NCBI GenBank assembly: GCA_002069815.1
Contig: MWCB01000008.1
Span: 1 to 54,767 of the forward strand
Direction: 5' to 3'
Origin: Tenericutes bacterium ADurb.Bin239
Lineage (GTDB): Bacteria > Bacillota_I > Bacilli_A > RFN20 > CAG-826
Length of the DNA: 54,767 nucleotides
The notes beneath the pieces are model-generated. The model searched no databases, was not told where the DNA came from, and saw only the letters and a program-made list of their open reading frames with translations. Shown here one piece after another: positions 1 through 8,320 of the stretch; position 1 is the stretch's first letter, and each line of letters begins with the position of its first letter. The position numbers and the translations under genes are program-made.

Positions 1-74
1 CCGGTAGTTCAGTTGGATAGAGCAACAGTCTTCGAAACTGTAAGTCGGGCGTTCGAGTCGCTCCCGGGACGCCA
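1..74 (+). tRNA. tRNA-Arg (anticodon UCG), 5' end cut off
   Basis: The cloverleaf is complete except for the first three bases, which lie outside the window. The anticodon stem ACAGT/ACTGT closes the loop CTTCGAA, giving anticodon UCG. The 3' acceptor strand CCGGGAC (64-70) is followed by discriminator G and an encoded CCA (72-74). It should read CGA and CGG. Most bacteria decode CGN with an inosine-modified ACG tRNA, so a UCG species is uncommon. Confidence 0.9.
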
Positions 75-137
75 TGTAAACTATACTGTTGTAAAAGAAT
101 TCTCATATATATCAAGAAGAAAGGAGGATAAAAGGTT

Positions 138-839
138 ATGAAAAAACTAATACGAATTTCGCTCTTACTATTTGTGACGTTGCTTTCATCTTGTGCTTGG
201 CATGATAGTAGTGAGCGCAGCGAAAGACCAGTTACGAGTAAACCCACTAGTGAACCAATTACTTCATCAAGCGAAGAATCATCAACGAGTCAATTTAAAC
301 TGCTTGATATCGTTCAAAATCTTCGTATTGAAGATAATATTTTAAAATGGGACGCGGTTGTGGGAGCTGATTATTATTCAGTAGTTGTTGAGCGTGAAAA
401 TGCGGTCGCAACCGAACCAGCTTTTGATTTAATGACGCTTGCAAAAATTTATGACTATCCTGTTTCTATCCTCGTTAGTGCCCACGCTGGTTATTCGGTG
501 AGTAAACCGCATGATTTCTTTACAATCGTTTATATTGATGGTACTTATTATCGCTTTGAAGATTCACCATTTGAAATAACTTATAGTGATTTTACCATCA
601 GTGGCAATATTCTTTCGTGGAAGACTAATGCTTTCTTTACGGAAATAAAAATACGGACCGCTGATCCCCACATAATTGCCCAAACCTTTATTAGCCTACC
701 TGATTATATTAGCGAAGATGGTCTTCATGAATTGATATTTAAAGGGATTGTAAGTAGTATTGGCTTCCATATGGAAGGAACACCTTTCAGTGTTGAAATA
801 CTTTGTCAAGACGGAAATTATTACTTTTATAATGAATAA
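138..839 (+). CDS. Lipoprotein with fibronectin-III-like segments, unknown function
   Basis: A 233-residue exported lipoprotein. The N-terminus has a basic start, a hydrophobic stretch and a lipobox LLSSC at about residues 15-19, so the mature protein is probably lipidated on Cys19 and held on the outer face of the membrane. A Ser/Glu/Thr-rich linker (about 24-52) follows. Two segments, starting near residues 62 (NLRIEDNILKWDAV) and 152 (FTISGNILSWK), share the 'I..N.L.W' pattern of fibronectin type III or Ig-like strands. The start has a strong ribosome binding site (AAGGAGG) about 9 bases upstream. It stands alone between a tRNA and mscS. I do not recognise a specific family, and a surface or binding role is only inferred. 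Confidence 0.85.
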   Translation: MKKLIRISLLLFVTLLSSCAWHDSSERSERPVTSKPTSEPITSSSEESSTSQFKLLDIVQNLRIEDNILKWDAVVGADYYSVVVERENAVATEPAFDLMTLAKIYDYPVSILVSAHAGYSVSKPHDFFTIVYIDGTYYRFEDSPFEITYSDFTISGNILSWKTNAFFTEIKIRTADPHIIAQTFISLPDYISEDGLHELIFKGIVSSIGFHMEGTPFSVEILCQDGNYYFYNE

Positions 840-927
840 TTAGGGTCGTTAAAATGTGATTATTCACAACGCTGGAAATAAGCGCTATTTTTCGTTAAAA
901 TTACAAAGTTAGGGGAGGTATATAAAT

Positions 928-1794
928 ATGAATTTATCTGCTCAATTACGTGAACTATTAAACACATGGTTCGCTTCCTTTATTGAAAATGAAGGACTAG
1001 CGCATATTTTCGCAACCGCAGTTATGGTCGTTTTCTGGGTTATACTAGCGTATTTAGTCACTCTTTTTATTAAGTTAATCATTTTTCGCCCCCGAAAGGC
1101 GGACCGCAAACTTGGCAGGAAAGATACCAAAGAAAAACAAACCGTGCGGCGGCTTATTAATAGTCTAATTCGTTTCTTTTTCTTGTTCTGGATTGCTATT
1201 ATGATTCTTAACGAATTAGGCCTTGATTTAGTGCCACTTTTAGCTGGTGCTGGAGTCGTAGCGTTTGCCGTTGGTTTTGGCGCTCAGGAATTAATTAAAG
1301 ATGTCATTGCTGGTATGTTCCTTATTTTAGAACATACCTTTAAAATTGGCGACTATGTCGAAATAAGTGGCCAAGCAGGAACAGTTGTTGATGTTGGCTT
1401 GCGTCGTCTTAAACTTCAAAACTGGAAAGGTGAAGTAATTACGATTAATAATGGGGACATTAAAATCGTTAATAACGGTAGTCTTAATCCAAGCATCGCT
1501 ATTGTTGAATTTAAAATGGATTATCCGTTTGATTTAAAAGAATTTGAAAGTCCTGACTTTAAAGCTTTCTTAAAAAAATTCAAAGATAAAAACCCCGAAG
1601 TTTTAGAAATGCCAGAAAAAGTCATACTCATGGATGTTAATGATGGCTTACTTTTTCGGGTTATGATCAAAACCCAAACTAGAAAACACATCGGTATTGA
1701 ACGAGAGTTTCGGAAACAACTATATAAATATGTCCAAACTAAGAACTTACCAATTATCGTGCCTGTCGTCGTGGTTGATGGTGAAAATGCCTAA
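928..1794 (+). CDS. mscS: Small-conductance mechanosensitive channel (MscS family)
   Basis: A 288-residue membrane channel that opens under membrane tension to release solutes during osmotic downshock. A first membrane helix lies near residues 25-50 and another near 72-95. The pore-lining glycine/alanine helix follows (LAGAGVVAFAVGFGAQELIKD, about 105-125), then the beta domain with the family signature GDYVEISGQAGTVVDVGLR. The length matches the short, three-helix MscS class. The start is supported by GGGGAGG about 9 bases upstream. A bidirectional terminator follows. The family assignment is firm; gating properties are not visible. Confidence 0.95.
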   Translation: MNLSAQLRELLNTWFASFIENEGLAHIFATAVMVVFWVILAYLVTLFIKLIIFRPRKADRKLGRKDTKEKQTVRRLINSLIRFFFLFWIAIMILNELGLDLVPLLAGAGVVAFAVGFGAQELIKDVIAGMFLILEHTFKIGDYVEISGQAGTVVDVGLRRLKLQNWKGEVITINNGDIKIVNNGSLNPSIAIVEFKMDYPFDLKEFESPDFKAFLKKFKDKNPEVLEMPEKVILMDVNDGLLFRVMIKTQTRKHIGIEREFRKQLYKYVQTKNLPIIVPVVVVDGENA

Positions 1795-1820
1795 TTAATA
1801 AAACAATTAATTGCCAAGCA

Positions 1821-1845
1821 AAAAGGCGGTATTTAGCCGCCTTTT
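1821..1845. terminator. Bidirectional terminator between mscS and the acyltransferase gene
   Basis: A perfect 9-bp stem, AAAAGGCGG (1821-1829) with CCGCCTTTT (1837-1845), encloses a 7-base loop. The A-run on one side and T-run on the other let it end both convergent transcripts. Confidence 0.85.
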
Positions 1846-1864
1846 GCCGCTATATTAGCATAAT

Positions 1865-2632
1865 TTAGCGTTTTACTTTTAGTTTTCTTAACTTAATGTT
1901 TTCATATAATTTATTAACGTGTCGTCGTAAGATATCGGCAATTTCCGCGCGGGTATGGCCTTTATCTTTAAGCGTGCGATATGAAGCTTTTTTACCAATT
2001 TCAATGACTCTTTTTCTTTTGCTGTAATAAACTGGATAAATCGGAATATCAATATCACGATGTTTATCAACATAATCAGCAAGGACAACCACTCCTTCAT
2101 TAAATTTAACAATAATTTCATCGTACCCTTCACTTGAATCTTCGGGGAATACTAAAATCGGAATCCCGTCATCCAAATAACTTAAGCTTTCACGTAAGCT
2201 TTTAGTGAAACGAATATCTTGATAGGTTGGAATTAATCGCATGTTTTTATAAAGAAACGGATTAATAATTGCGAGGACTGTCGCAAGAAAGAAACTTTTA
2301 AACTTCTTATATTTAAGTTTTTGTTGGTAGAAAACGTAATACAAATACTTCCACCGCGTTTTATAATTACCACGCATCTCATGAGCGCCCCATGGAACAA
2401 AGTAATAAGGGAAGTAAATTGAAAGATCCATCGGCCCCGCTGCTCCGCTGTGGTTACTGACAAAGATAGCAGGACCTTCAATTTGTCCGTGATTTTGATC
2501 AACAATAACTGGTTTTCGTTTAAATAGTTTTACGAACCAACGTAAAAAGCGGAAAAACCAATTTAAACGCAGCCGTTCTGGTCTCTTTTTATTTTTGGTT
2601 TTGTCGTCAATTGTTTTTATTTTTCGTTTCAT
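1865..2632 (-). CDS. PlsC-like 1-acylglycerol-3-phosphate acyltransferase
   Basis: A 255-residue acyltransferase, probably acylating lysophosphatidate or a related glycerolipid at the cytoplasmic membrane. The active-site region is SNHSGAAGPMD (His61, Asp69). The later block VFPEDSSEGY (about 161-170) corresponds to the FPEG substrate-binding motif. A basic, aromatic N-terminus suggests membrane association. The spacing between His and Asp is seven residues rather than the usual four (HX4D), so the assignment rests on the overall fold pattern and the second motif. No ribosome binding site precedes the ATG. A TAAAAT box sits 7 bases before it, so the mRNA may be leaderless. Confidence 0.8.
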   Translation of the reverse strand: MKRKIKTIDDKTKNKKRPERLRLNWFFRFLRWFVKLFKRKPVIVDQNHGQIEGPAIFVSNHSGAAGPMDLSIYFPYYFVPWGAHEMRGNYKTRWKYLYYVFYQQKLKYKKFKSFFLATVLAIINPFLYKNMRLIPTYQDIRFTKSLRESLSYLDDGIPILVFPEDSSEGYDEIIVKFNEGVVVLADYVDKHRDIDIPIYPVYYSKRKRVIEIGKKASYRTLKDKGHTRAEIADILRRHVNKLYENIKLRKLKVKR

Positions 2633-2639
2633 AGAAGTT

Positions 2640-2669
2640 ATTTTATCTTTTCTAATGTCCCTCCGTAAA
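2640..2669 (-). promoter_or_regulatory. Promoter of the acyltransferase gene, probably leaderless
   Basis: On the minus strand the -35 box is TTTACG (2664-2669), followed by an 18-base spacer and the -10 box TAAAAT (2640-2645). The start codon begins 7 bases after the -10, close to the expected first transcribed base. Confidence 0.5.
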
Positions 2670-2705
2670 GGAACATACCATATAATAACCTTAATTTCCC
2701 TTTAA

Positions 2706-2714
2706 TGCTATAAT
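2706..2714 (+). promoter_or_regulatory. Extended -10 promoter (TGC TATAAT) of the RDD gene, leaderless
   Basis: TGC plus a perfect TATAAT (2709-2714) lies 6 bases before the ATG at 2721. There is no Shine-Dalgarno sequence. Transcription would begin at or next to the start codon. Confidence 0.65.
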
Positions 2715-2720
2715 TACGAT

Positions 2721-3734
2721 ATGCAAGAAATAAAGGCAAAGCGCAAATATCCAAGTATTTTAGTCGCTCCCTTTGGACGAAGACTTAAAGCATCACTCGT
2801 TGATTTTTTATTAGTGATCGTCCTTGCGTTTGTTAGTTTTGTCATTGTTGATAGTATTTATTCAAATAGTAAAGTGGGACGTGCGGCTAACTTGGCATTT
2901 TACAATGTTAAAAAGAATTCAACATTATATTACACTTATGACGACACCATGACCACTGCTTTTTTAACACTCGATATTAATGAAAATGATAATTATGTCC
3001 GCTATTTAGGTGGTTTAGAATATTTCTATACGCAAGAAAATACTGGTTTCATCTATGAAAAGTCAACTTATTACGAAGAAGGTGTTGCGTTTAATTATCG
3101 CACAATGGTATTAAAAGAAGGCGCGGAAGATTCATTTTTTGACTTTGAAACACCTTATAAAATAATCACTTATTCCTTCAAAGAAGGAATTTCGCCTGGG
3201 GATCGCAATGAAGTATGGAAAAATCTATATGGACATGCCCTTGCTAATTTACAAGCAAATCCTACTTATCAGAAAACCGAAAGAACATTACGTATTTTTG
3301 TCGCCCTTAATTTAACACTCAGTGCTTTCATTGGTACGATAATACCAGCACTTGCCCTACCTTTCTTTTTCGGACATGGTCGTAGTCTAGGTAAATACCT
3401 TACTGGTCTCGCCGTTGTTGATAAAGATGGTTATAAAGTAACATGGTGGCGCGTGTTAATTCGTTTTCTTGTATTTAGTATCTTCGAAATAGCAGCGAAC
3501 TTCTATGGTTTCTTCATTCCGCTACTACTAACGAGTGGAATGTTTGCTATCACGCGTAAACACCAACCCTTGCATGACATCTTTAGCGGAACATTTGTCA
3601 TCGATGCACGGACTTCAAAAATCTTTAATAATATTGCCAACGAAGAAGAATATTACGCAATGAGCCCAGAAGAACGCGAACTAAATAAAAATTACTATCA
3701 AGAAAAGCCCTACGTTCCCCTTAGAAAACTCTAG
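2721..3734 (+). CDS. RDD-family membrane protein
   Basis: A 337-residue integral membrane protein with the RDD fold. The first helix carries the family Arg and Asp (RRLKASLVDFLLV, about 14-26). A long extracytoplasmic segment (about 45-190) is inserted before the second helix. The RDD core continues with GHGRSLGKYLTGLAVVD and a final conserved segment, RKHQPLHDIFSGTFVID. The C-terminus is a charged cytoplasmic tail. RDD proteins are linked to transport or envelope functions, but no reaction can be given. The large insert is unlike short RDD proteins. The gene stands alone, with a leaderless-type promoter and its own terminator. Confidence 0.85.
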   Translation: MQEIKAKRKYPSILVAPFGRRLKASLVDFLLVIVLAFVSFVIVDSIYSNSKVGRAANLAFYNVKKNSTLYYTYDDTMTTAFLTLDINENDNYVRYLGGLEYFYTQENTGFIYEKSTYYEEGVAFNYRTMVLKEGAEDSFFDFETPYKIITYSFKEGISPGDRNEVWKNLYGHALANLQANPTYQKTERTLRIFVALNLTLSAFIGTIIPALALPFFFGHGRSLGKYLTGLAVVDKDGYKVTWWRVLIRFLVFSIFEIAANFYGFFIPLLLTSGMFAITRKHQPLHDIFSGTFVIDARTSKIFNNIANEEEYYAMSPEERELNKNYYQEKPYVPLRKL

Positions 3735-3756
3735 CGCTCAATACTTAATTATGAAT

Positions 3757-3778
3757 AACTCCCGCGGGGAGTTTTTTT
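3757..3778 (+). terminator. Intrinsic terminator after the RDD gene
   Basis: Arms AACTCCC (3757-3763) and GGGAGTT (3767-3773) pair around a GCG loop, followed by a run of seven T. Confidence 0.85.
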
Positions 3779-4012
3779 ATAAATTAAGCTGGTGACAATC
3801 GACTATTTTGAAGTTGTCTCTGTATTCTCTTGTAGACATGTCCGCCCATGCTTTTGTTATTACATTTTCAGTTGGTTATATTTTGTAACTGACTCATCGC
3901 CTTCTTCTTTTGCAAAATTATTCATAATTTTAGCGGTCAACAATATGTGCCTTTTTCTTTTTTGTCATAATTTTGAAATTACACTAGTAAATACAATACT
4001 AGTAAGTTTTAT

Positions 4013-4063
4013 TAAAAAAGCTCCCGCTTTAATGTGCCACCTTTGGGCTTAATTTTCGGGAGC
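4013..4063 (-). terminator. Terminator downstream of tRNA-Thr, with a long loop
   Basis: On the minus strand GCTCCCG (4057-4063) pairs with CGGGAGC (4020-4026) and is followed by a T-run (4014-4019). The loop is about 30 bases, long for a terminator. The rest of 3779-4236 contains only tRNA-Thr. A possible 86-codon frame at 3792-4052 has no ribosome binding site or family resemblance and is not called. Confidence 0.6.
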
Positions 4064-4077
4064 ATGTTCAAATTTTC

Positions 4078-4154
4078 TGGTGCCGACGACAGGAATTGAA
4101 CCCGCAACCTACTGATTACGATTCAGTTGCTCTGCCAGATTGAGCTACGTCGGC
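4078..4154 (-). tRNA. tRNA-Thr (anticodon CGU)
   Basis: A 77-base cloverleaf with acceptor GCCGACG/CGTCGGC, discriminator A and an encoded CCA (TGG at 4078-4080 on the plus strand). The anticodon stem ACTGA/TCAGT encloses ATCGTAA, giving anticodon CGU for ACG codons. Confidence 0.95.
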
Positions 4155-4224
4155 CTAGTCTTAATAATACCGAGTTTATAACGATAATGCAATAAAAACA
4201 TCAAGTTTTATTTTTATCGTGTAG

Positions 4225-4230
4225 TATAAT
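4225..4230 (+). promoter_or_regulatory. -10 box of the Pr6Pr operon, leaderless
   Basis: A perfect TATAAT ends 6 bases before the ATG at 4237 and no ribosome binding site is present. The spacing is identical to that of the RDD gene. Confidence 0.6.
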
Positions 4231-4236
4231 CATTGT

Positions 4237-4977
4237 ATGGAAAATAATGAGAAGAGAATAATAAGCATTATTCTAAAGTTTGGCGTTATTGTTGCCGCAA
4301 TTGTTGGGATTATATCGCAACAGTTACATGGTTTGCTAATTTATACTGGATACGTTCCTTTCCTTTACTTTACTACCCAAAGTAATATTATTATTGCTAT
4401 CTGTATGATTTTTCTCCTTTATTTTGATTTTGCTAACAAGGAAGTTCCGCGCGCTTTACTAATATTCGAACATATCAGTGTTACGGCCGTAACATTGACA
4501 TTTTTAGTGTTTGCCATTATTCTCGCACCTTTTATTCCTGCGCTTGATCGCCGTTACTTTTATTCACTTCAAAACTTAACCTTACATAATGCGGCTCCTA
4601 TTCTTGCTATTGTTCATTATCTCTACGATGATAATCGTGATATTCCAAAGTACGCCAAACCTTTAGGGCTATTGAGCGGTATCATTTACGTTATTTTTGT
4701 TTACATTGTCCATTTAGCAGGCGGAAACTTTGGCGCGACCGAATTTCCATATTTCTTTTTAGACTATAAATCATTTGGGTGGTTAACAATAAGTGAAGGT
4801 AAAATCGGCATTCTTTATTGGTGGGCCGTTATTATATTATTGCTCTACGGCATCAGTAGTGCGCTTTACTACCTTAAAGTAAAAAGCGGCGCTAAAAAGA
4901 AGATTCCGGTTACAACTTTTGCAAGTTTGATATTTTTGGCTACCATTTTTATAATAATAAATATTATAATTAAATAA
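4237..4977 (+). CDS. Pr6Pr-type six-helix membrane protein
   Basis: A 246-residue hydrophobic protein with about six membrane helices. It matches the Pr6Pr family pattern: a first helix, then LYFTTQSNIIIAICM (about 47-61), a mid-protein helix, a conserved LTLHNAAPILAIVHYLYDD block (about 124-142), and the later WGY-like region PYFFLDYKSFGW. The function of the family is unknown. It is the first gene of an operon: the lipoprotein start lies 25 bases downstream and the LemA-like gene follows. The promoter looks leaderless. The family call is from remembered motifs and should be confirmed by a profile search. Confidence 0.75.
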   Translation: MENNEKRIISIILKFGVIVAAIVGIISQQLHGLLIYTGYVPFLYFTTQSNIIIAICMIFLLYFDFANKEVPRALLIFEHISVTAVTLTFLVFAIILAPFIPALDRRYFYSLQNLTLHNAAPILAIVHYLYDDNRDIPKYAKPLGLLSGIIYVIFVYIVHLAGGNFGATEFPYFFLDYKSFGWLTISEGKIGILYWWAVIILLLYGISSALYYLKVKSGAKKKIPVTTFASLIFLATIFIIINIIIK

Positions 4978-5002
4978 AGTGAAGTTGAAAGGGGACATCA
5001 CT

Positions 5003-7669
5003 ATGAAATTTCGAAAATTAAAAGCAATCACGCTATCTTTAGTTGCACTTTTTACACTTACTAGTTGTAAGCTAATTGATAACCTCATCGGTTCCATACT
5101 TGTAAATGCGGTAATGAATATACCTTACCTTGTTAACAAAGTCGATGTTATGCCAAGTACGGAGAACACAAGCCCAGCTTTCGTTCCCTTTGAAAATCCG
5201 CCTGATACAGAAGCAAAAAGGGCTGATATTGACTATTTTAAAAATATTTTGATAATTCCGCGCGATTTAGAAACCGTCGTTTTAAACCGGACTATTAAAC
5301 TCCATATTGATATGGAATTTAGTGGTGGTGCTGGCGCAGAAAATGCGTTCCGTGTTATTGATGTAGCGGACAGCGAATTACCAGAAAACTTCCGCTTTGA
5401 CACAAGTTCGCTTCCTTTCCCTGTCACCTTTAAACTTGCTATTGTTGTGCCGGTGGGCACAAGTGACATTTTAGATGACGTTAATACTTTTGAACAAGTT
5501 ACCGATTTTGTCAAAAATACCCCACGCGGTGAATTAATTGAGGCTACCAATCAAGAACCGCTCAATGTTACGATGAAATTAATCGCCAAATCAGCAGCAA
5601 AAAGTAAAAGTAAAAACTTTTATTTTAATTTAACTAAACCTGAATTTGGTGCTATGGTCCTTGACGAGGTCTTTAAATCGGGATACTTAATTAACGTTTA
5701 CCATGAAAAAGACAATGTTATTTCCCACATTAGTGAATTACCAACTGAAAGTGAAATGCCGCTTGGTATTTCTTATTTCCGCGATGCACTAGCAATTCCA
5801 AAGAGTGTTCACCTTAATGATATTGGTGATGTTACTTTCGAAGCTACGACGAATCGTCCTGATTTATTCTTTGAGAGTGAAATGAATAAACCGATTGAAG
5901 AAATTGATCCTGGTAATGAACTAATTACGGGCGATGTTAGTGTTTATGCCTTTATCCCAGTTGGAACATACCGTAGTCAAATCCCCGCTAGTGTTGTCAC
6001 GATTGATGATTTACGAGATCATTTTGCGAGTATCGATACGAAAGAATTATATGAATACGCAACTCAACCTTCACAAACTTTCTCTATTACCATTACCGCC
6101 ACTTGTCAGGGTGACGAACGAACCGAAACTTATTACTTTAGACTCGATGAACCAATCCTTGATCAAGAAATCGTTGATTACGCTATCAGCAGCGAATATA
6201 TGATTAATAAAGTGTTTTATAAAGACACCAGTTCAATTATTCAAACTACCCCAGAAAATATGCCAACAAGTCCAGATAAACGGATGCGAATTTCTTACTT
6301 AACGGAAACGCTTGCCATTCCAAGACATGTTGTTTTAAGTGACTTCGGTAACAAAGAACTTAACTTTGATATTAATATTTTAGAAAATAAACAAAATGCA
6401 TTCTATTTCTCCGAACAAAGTGACACGATTGACGGTAATCCTGTTACTGTTAAAACGCTTACGCCAGTTGGTGGTTTACATTACACTACCCCGGAAAATC
6501 AATTAAGTGACTTTGCTGAAGAAATTAAAGCTTTAAGCCGCGAAGATTTATACGCCTGCGTTACGCAAGATGATATAAACGTTGATATTGAACTTAGTGC
6601 CACATTAAATGATAAAACAGCCACAAAAACATATTATTTCACGCTGGTGGCCGCTGATATTGATGTTGAAATCATTGATTACTTAATTGATGATAGTCAA
6701 CTATTAAACGTCGTACATTATGAAAATGTTGACGATGATTTAGCTATTGAAAAAATTGCTCATCTGGCTAAGGACCCACTTAATCCTTATCCGATTGAAC
6801 ATCTCGTGGATACTGTTATCATTCCCGAAACAATTACGTTAACGAATTTTGGTAATAAACAACTACAATTCGAAACAACGATTACCAACTTCTTAAATTA
6901 CTACGAAGGCAGTAAAAGTGCTGTCATCAGCGGAAATAATATTACCGCTAAAACATTGACCCCGCTTGGTAGTTATGACGCTAGTGCGGTTGAACCTAAT
7001 AACCTAACCGCGCTTGCTGATAGCATTAAAGCACTACCAACGAAAGATTTATACAAGCATTCACAAGCAGCGGGCTACGATATTGAACTTGATGTCACCG
7101 TCACTTTACTAAATGACAGTGGTACGCCTGAAGTAAGAACGACAAAGTTCTATTTACGAACTGTGAACGCTGATGTTGATACTAAGATTGGTGAAGCAAT
7201 TATTAACGATCACGATGTCGTTAACCTTGTTGATCATACTGATCCGTGGGTTAACGTTTCTAATCCGCCTCAACCAACTGATCCGCTTAACCCCTATGAA
7301 TTACTCTACTTTGGTGAAACACTTGTGTTCCCCACTGAATTTGAGTTTGCCGATTTTGAAAATAAAGTCATTGAATTTGATGTTAACCTTAACGGCAAAG
7401 AAGACTTATTCTTCGTTAGTACCAAAGACCATGTCTATGAGGGTAAAAATATTACGGGTATGAGCGTCAGCCCCATCGGAACATATGAGCCAGGACCGCT
7501 TAATAGTTTCCAAGATTTAATTGAACATATTGAAAATAATGCGCTCGCAATTAATGCTGCGCGGGCTTCACAAGTTGAAACTGATGTCAAAATTACTGTT
7601 ACCATCTCAATTGATGGTCGCGAAGTTGCCGTCAAAGATTACTATTTTGTCTTAGTTGTCGCGAAATAA
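5003..7669 (+). CDS. Large lipoprotein built of five tandem ~170-residue repeats
   Basis: An 888-residue surface lipoprotein. I chose the ATG at 5003 because it follows AAAGGGGA by 9 bases and directly opens a signal peptide with lipobox LTSC; an in-frame ATG-like start 24 bases earlier has neither. After the lipidated Cys the protein consists of five repeats at about residues 34-222, 223-394, 395-561, 562-733 and 734-888. Each repeat runs: a 'LVNKV/LINVY' opening, a block ending 'Y(F/L)..(T/A)L.IP', a 'NK.L.F...' strand, a '(T/S)..P(V/L)G.Y' turn, a helical 'L...I..L....LY' stretch, and a closing 'T.T(K/Y)YYF.L'. The repeats are diverged, so duplication is old. I know no function; an adhesin- or receptor-like surface role is inferred. 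Confidence 0.85.
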   Translation: MKFRKLKAITLSLVALFTLTSCKLIDNLIGSILVNAVMNIPYLVNKVDVMPSTENTSPAFVPFENPPDTEAKRADIDYFKNILIIPRDLETVVLNRTIKLHIDMEFSGGAGAENAFRVIDVADSELPENFRFDTSSLPFPVTFKLAIVVPVGTSDILDDVNTFEQVTDFVKNTPRGELIEATNQEPLNVTMKLIAKSAAKSKSKNFYFNLTKPEFGAMVLDEVFKSGYLINVYHEKDNVISHISELPTESEMPLGISYFRDALAIPKSVHLNDIGDVTFEATTNRPDLFFESEMNKPIEEIDPGNELITGDVSVYAFIPVGTYRSQIPASVVTIDDLRDHFASIDTKELYEYATQPSQTFSITITATCQGDERTETYYFRLDEPILDQEIVDYAISSEYMINKVFYKDTSSIIQTTPENMPTSPDKRMRISYLTETLAIPRHVVLSDFGNKELNFDINILENKQNAFYFSEQSDTIDGNPVTVKTLTPVGGLHYTTPENQLSDFAEEIKALSREDLYACVTQDDINVDIELSATLNDKTATKTYYFTLVAADIDVEIIDYLIDDSQLLNVVHYENVDDDLAIEKIAHLAKDPLNPYPIEHLVDTVIIPETITLTNFGNKQLQFETTITNFLNYYEGSKSAVISGNNITAKTLTPLGSYDASAVEPNNLTALADSIKALPTKDLYKHSQAAGYDIELDVTVTLLNDSGTPEVRTTKFYLRTVNADVDTKIGEAIINDHDVVNLVDHTDPWVNVSNPPQPTDPLNPYELLYFGETLVFPTEFEFADFENKVIEFDVNLNGKEDLFFVSTKDHVYEGKNITGMSVSPIGTYEPGPLNSFQDLIEHIENNALAINAARASQVETDVKITVTISIDGREVAVKDYYFVLVVAK

Positions 7670-7691
7670 CTAAGTACCATAGGAGCCATTC

Positions 7692-8261
7692 ATGAAGCGA
7701 CTTTACTACTATATTACTGGTACTGTTATCCTTTTTGGAATGGTTATTTTCTCAACGTCAGTCGGGGCGATATGTGGTTCTAATAAACGAATTAAGGCCA
7801 CTAACGCCAAGGCGCGAGAACTTTTTGTTACTTTAACTGCGCGTTATACAAAAGTTAGTGAATTTAATAATAGTCTGGAAGGCCTAGATGTAACCGCTAC
7901 TGAACTAGTAACAACTATTAACAATGACATAGTTAGATTTGAATTTTCCAAGAATCTAGTGCAAACTGTTCATTCTGGGTTAAAACATTCGATAAATATT
8001 GACACAAACTTTTTAATTCTTGTTAATTATTTAAAAGATAGCGCTACTGCTTACACTAACCTTACTTTACCCGCTGATTTTTACATTGAGTTTGATGCGT
8101 TAACGCCCACCATCCATACCCAAATTGCTGCTTACAATCAATCCGCAACTGACTTTAATCATCATTTAACAGTTTTTCCTAATAGTCTCTACGTTGGTCA
8201 GCGTGGCCCTTTTATGCTTTTAGGCATTGAGAATTATCCCTTAAATTTACCACAAGTGTAA
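7692..8261 (+). CDS. LemA-like membrane protein
   Basis: A 189-residue protein with one N-terminal membrane anchor (about 5-27) and an external helical domain. The C-terminal part, NQSATDFNHHLTVFPNSLYV near residues 160-179, resembles the LemA signature (a YN..V.dYN....FP.nl segment). The middle is less conserved than in typical LemA proteins, so this is a diverged member. The ribosome binding site AGGAG lies 7 bases before the ATG. It starts 22 bases after the repeat lipoprotein and shares its terminator, so the three genes from 4237 form one operon. LemA function is not established. Confidence 0.7.
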   Translation: MKRLYYYITGTVILFGMVIFSTSVGAICGSNKRIKATNAKARELFVTLTARYTKVSEFNNSLEGLDVTATELVTTINNDIVRFEFSKNLVQTVHSGLKHSINIDTNFLILVNYLKDSATAYTNLTLPADFYIEFDALTPTIHTQIAAYNQSATDFNHHLTVFPNSLYVGQRGPFMLLGIENYPLNLPQV

Positions 8262-8262
8262 T

Positions 8263-8313
8263 AAAAAATATCCACCTTATTAAGTAGCTGATACTTATGA
8301 GCGTGGATTTTTT
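8263..8313 (+). terminator. Terminator ending the Pr6Pr/lipoprotein/LemA operon
   Basis: Outer arms ATCCAC (8270-8275) and GTGGAT (8303-8308), plus an inner hairpin TAAGTA/TACTTA, are followed by a T-run. The A-run on the other side would also serve the convergent gene at 8321-8776. Confidence 0.7.
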
Positions 8314-8320
8314 ATTGTAG

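Noticed and set aside
3792..4052. 86-codon open frame after the RDD gene
   Set aside because: No ribosome binding site, unusual composition (many Cys and Phe), and it overlaps the tRNA-Thr terminator.
4979..5002. Earlier start of the five-repeat lipoprotein
   Set aside because: It is a non-ATG start that would place charged residues before the signal peptide and overlaps the ribosome binding site of the ATG at 5003.
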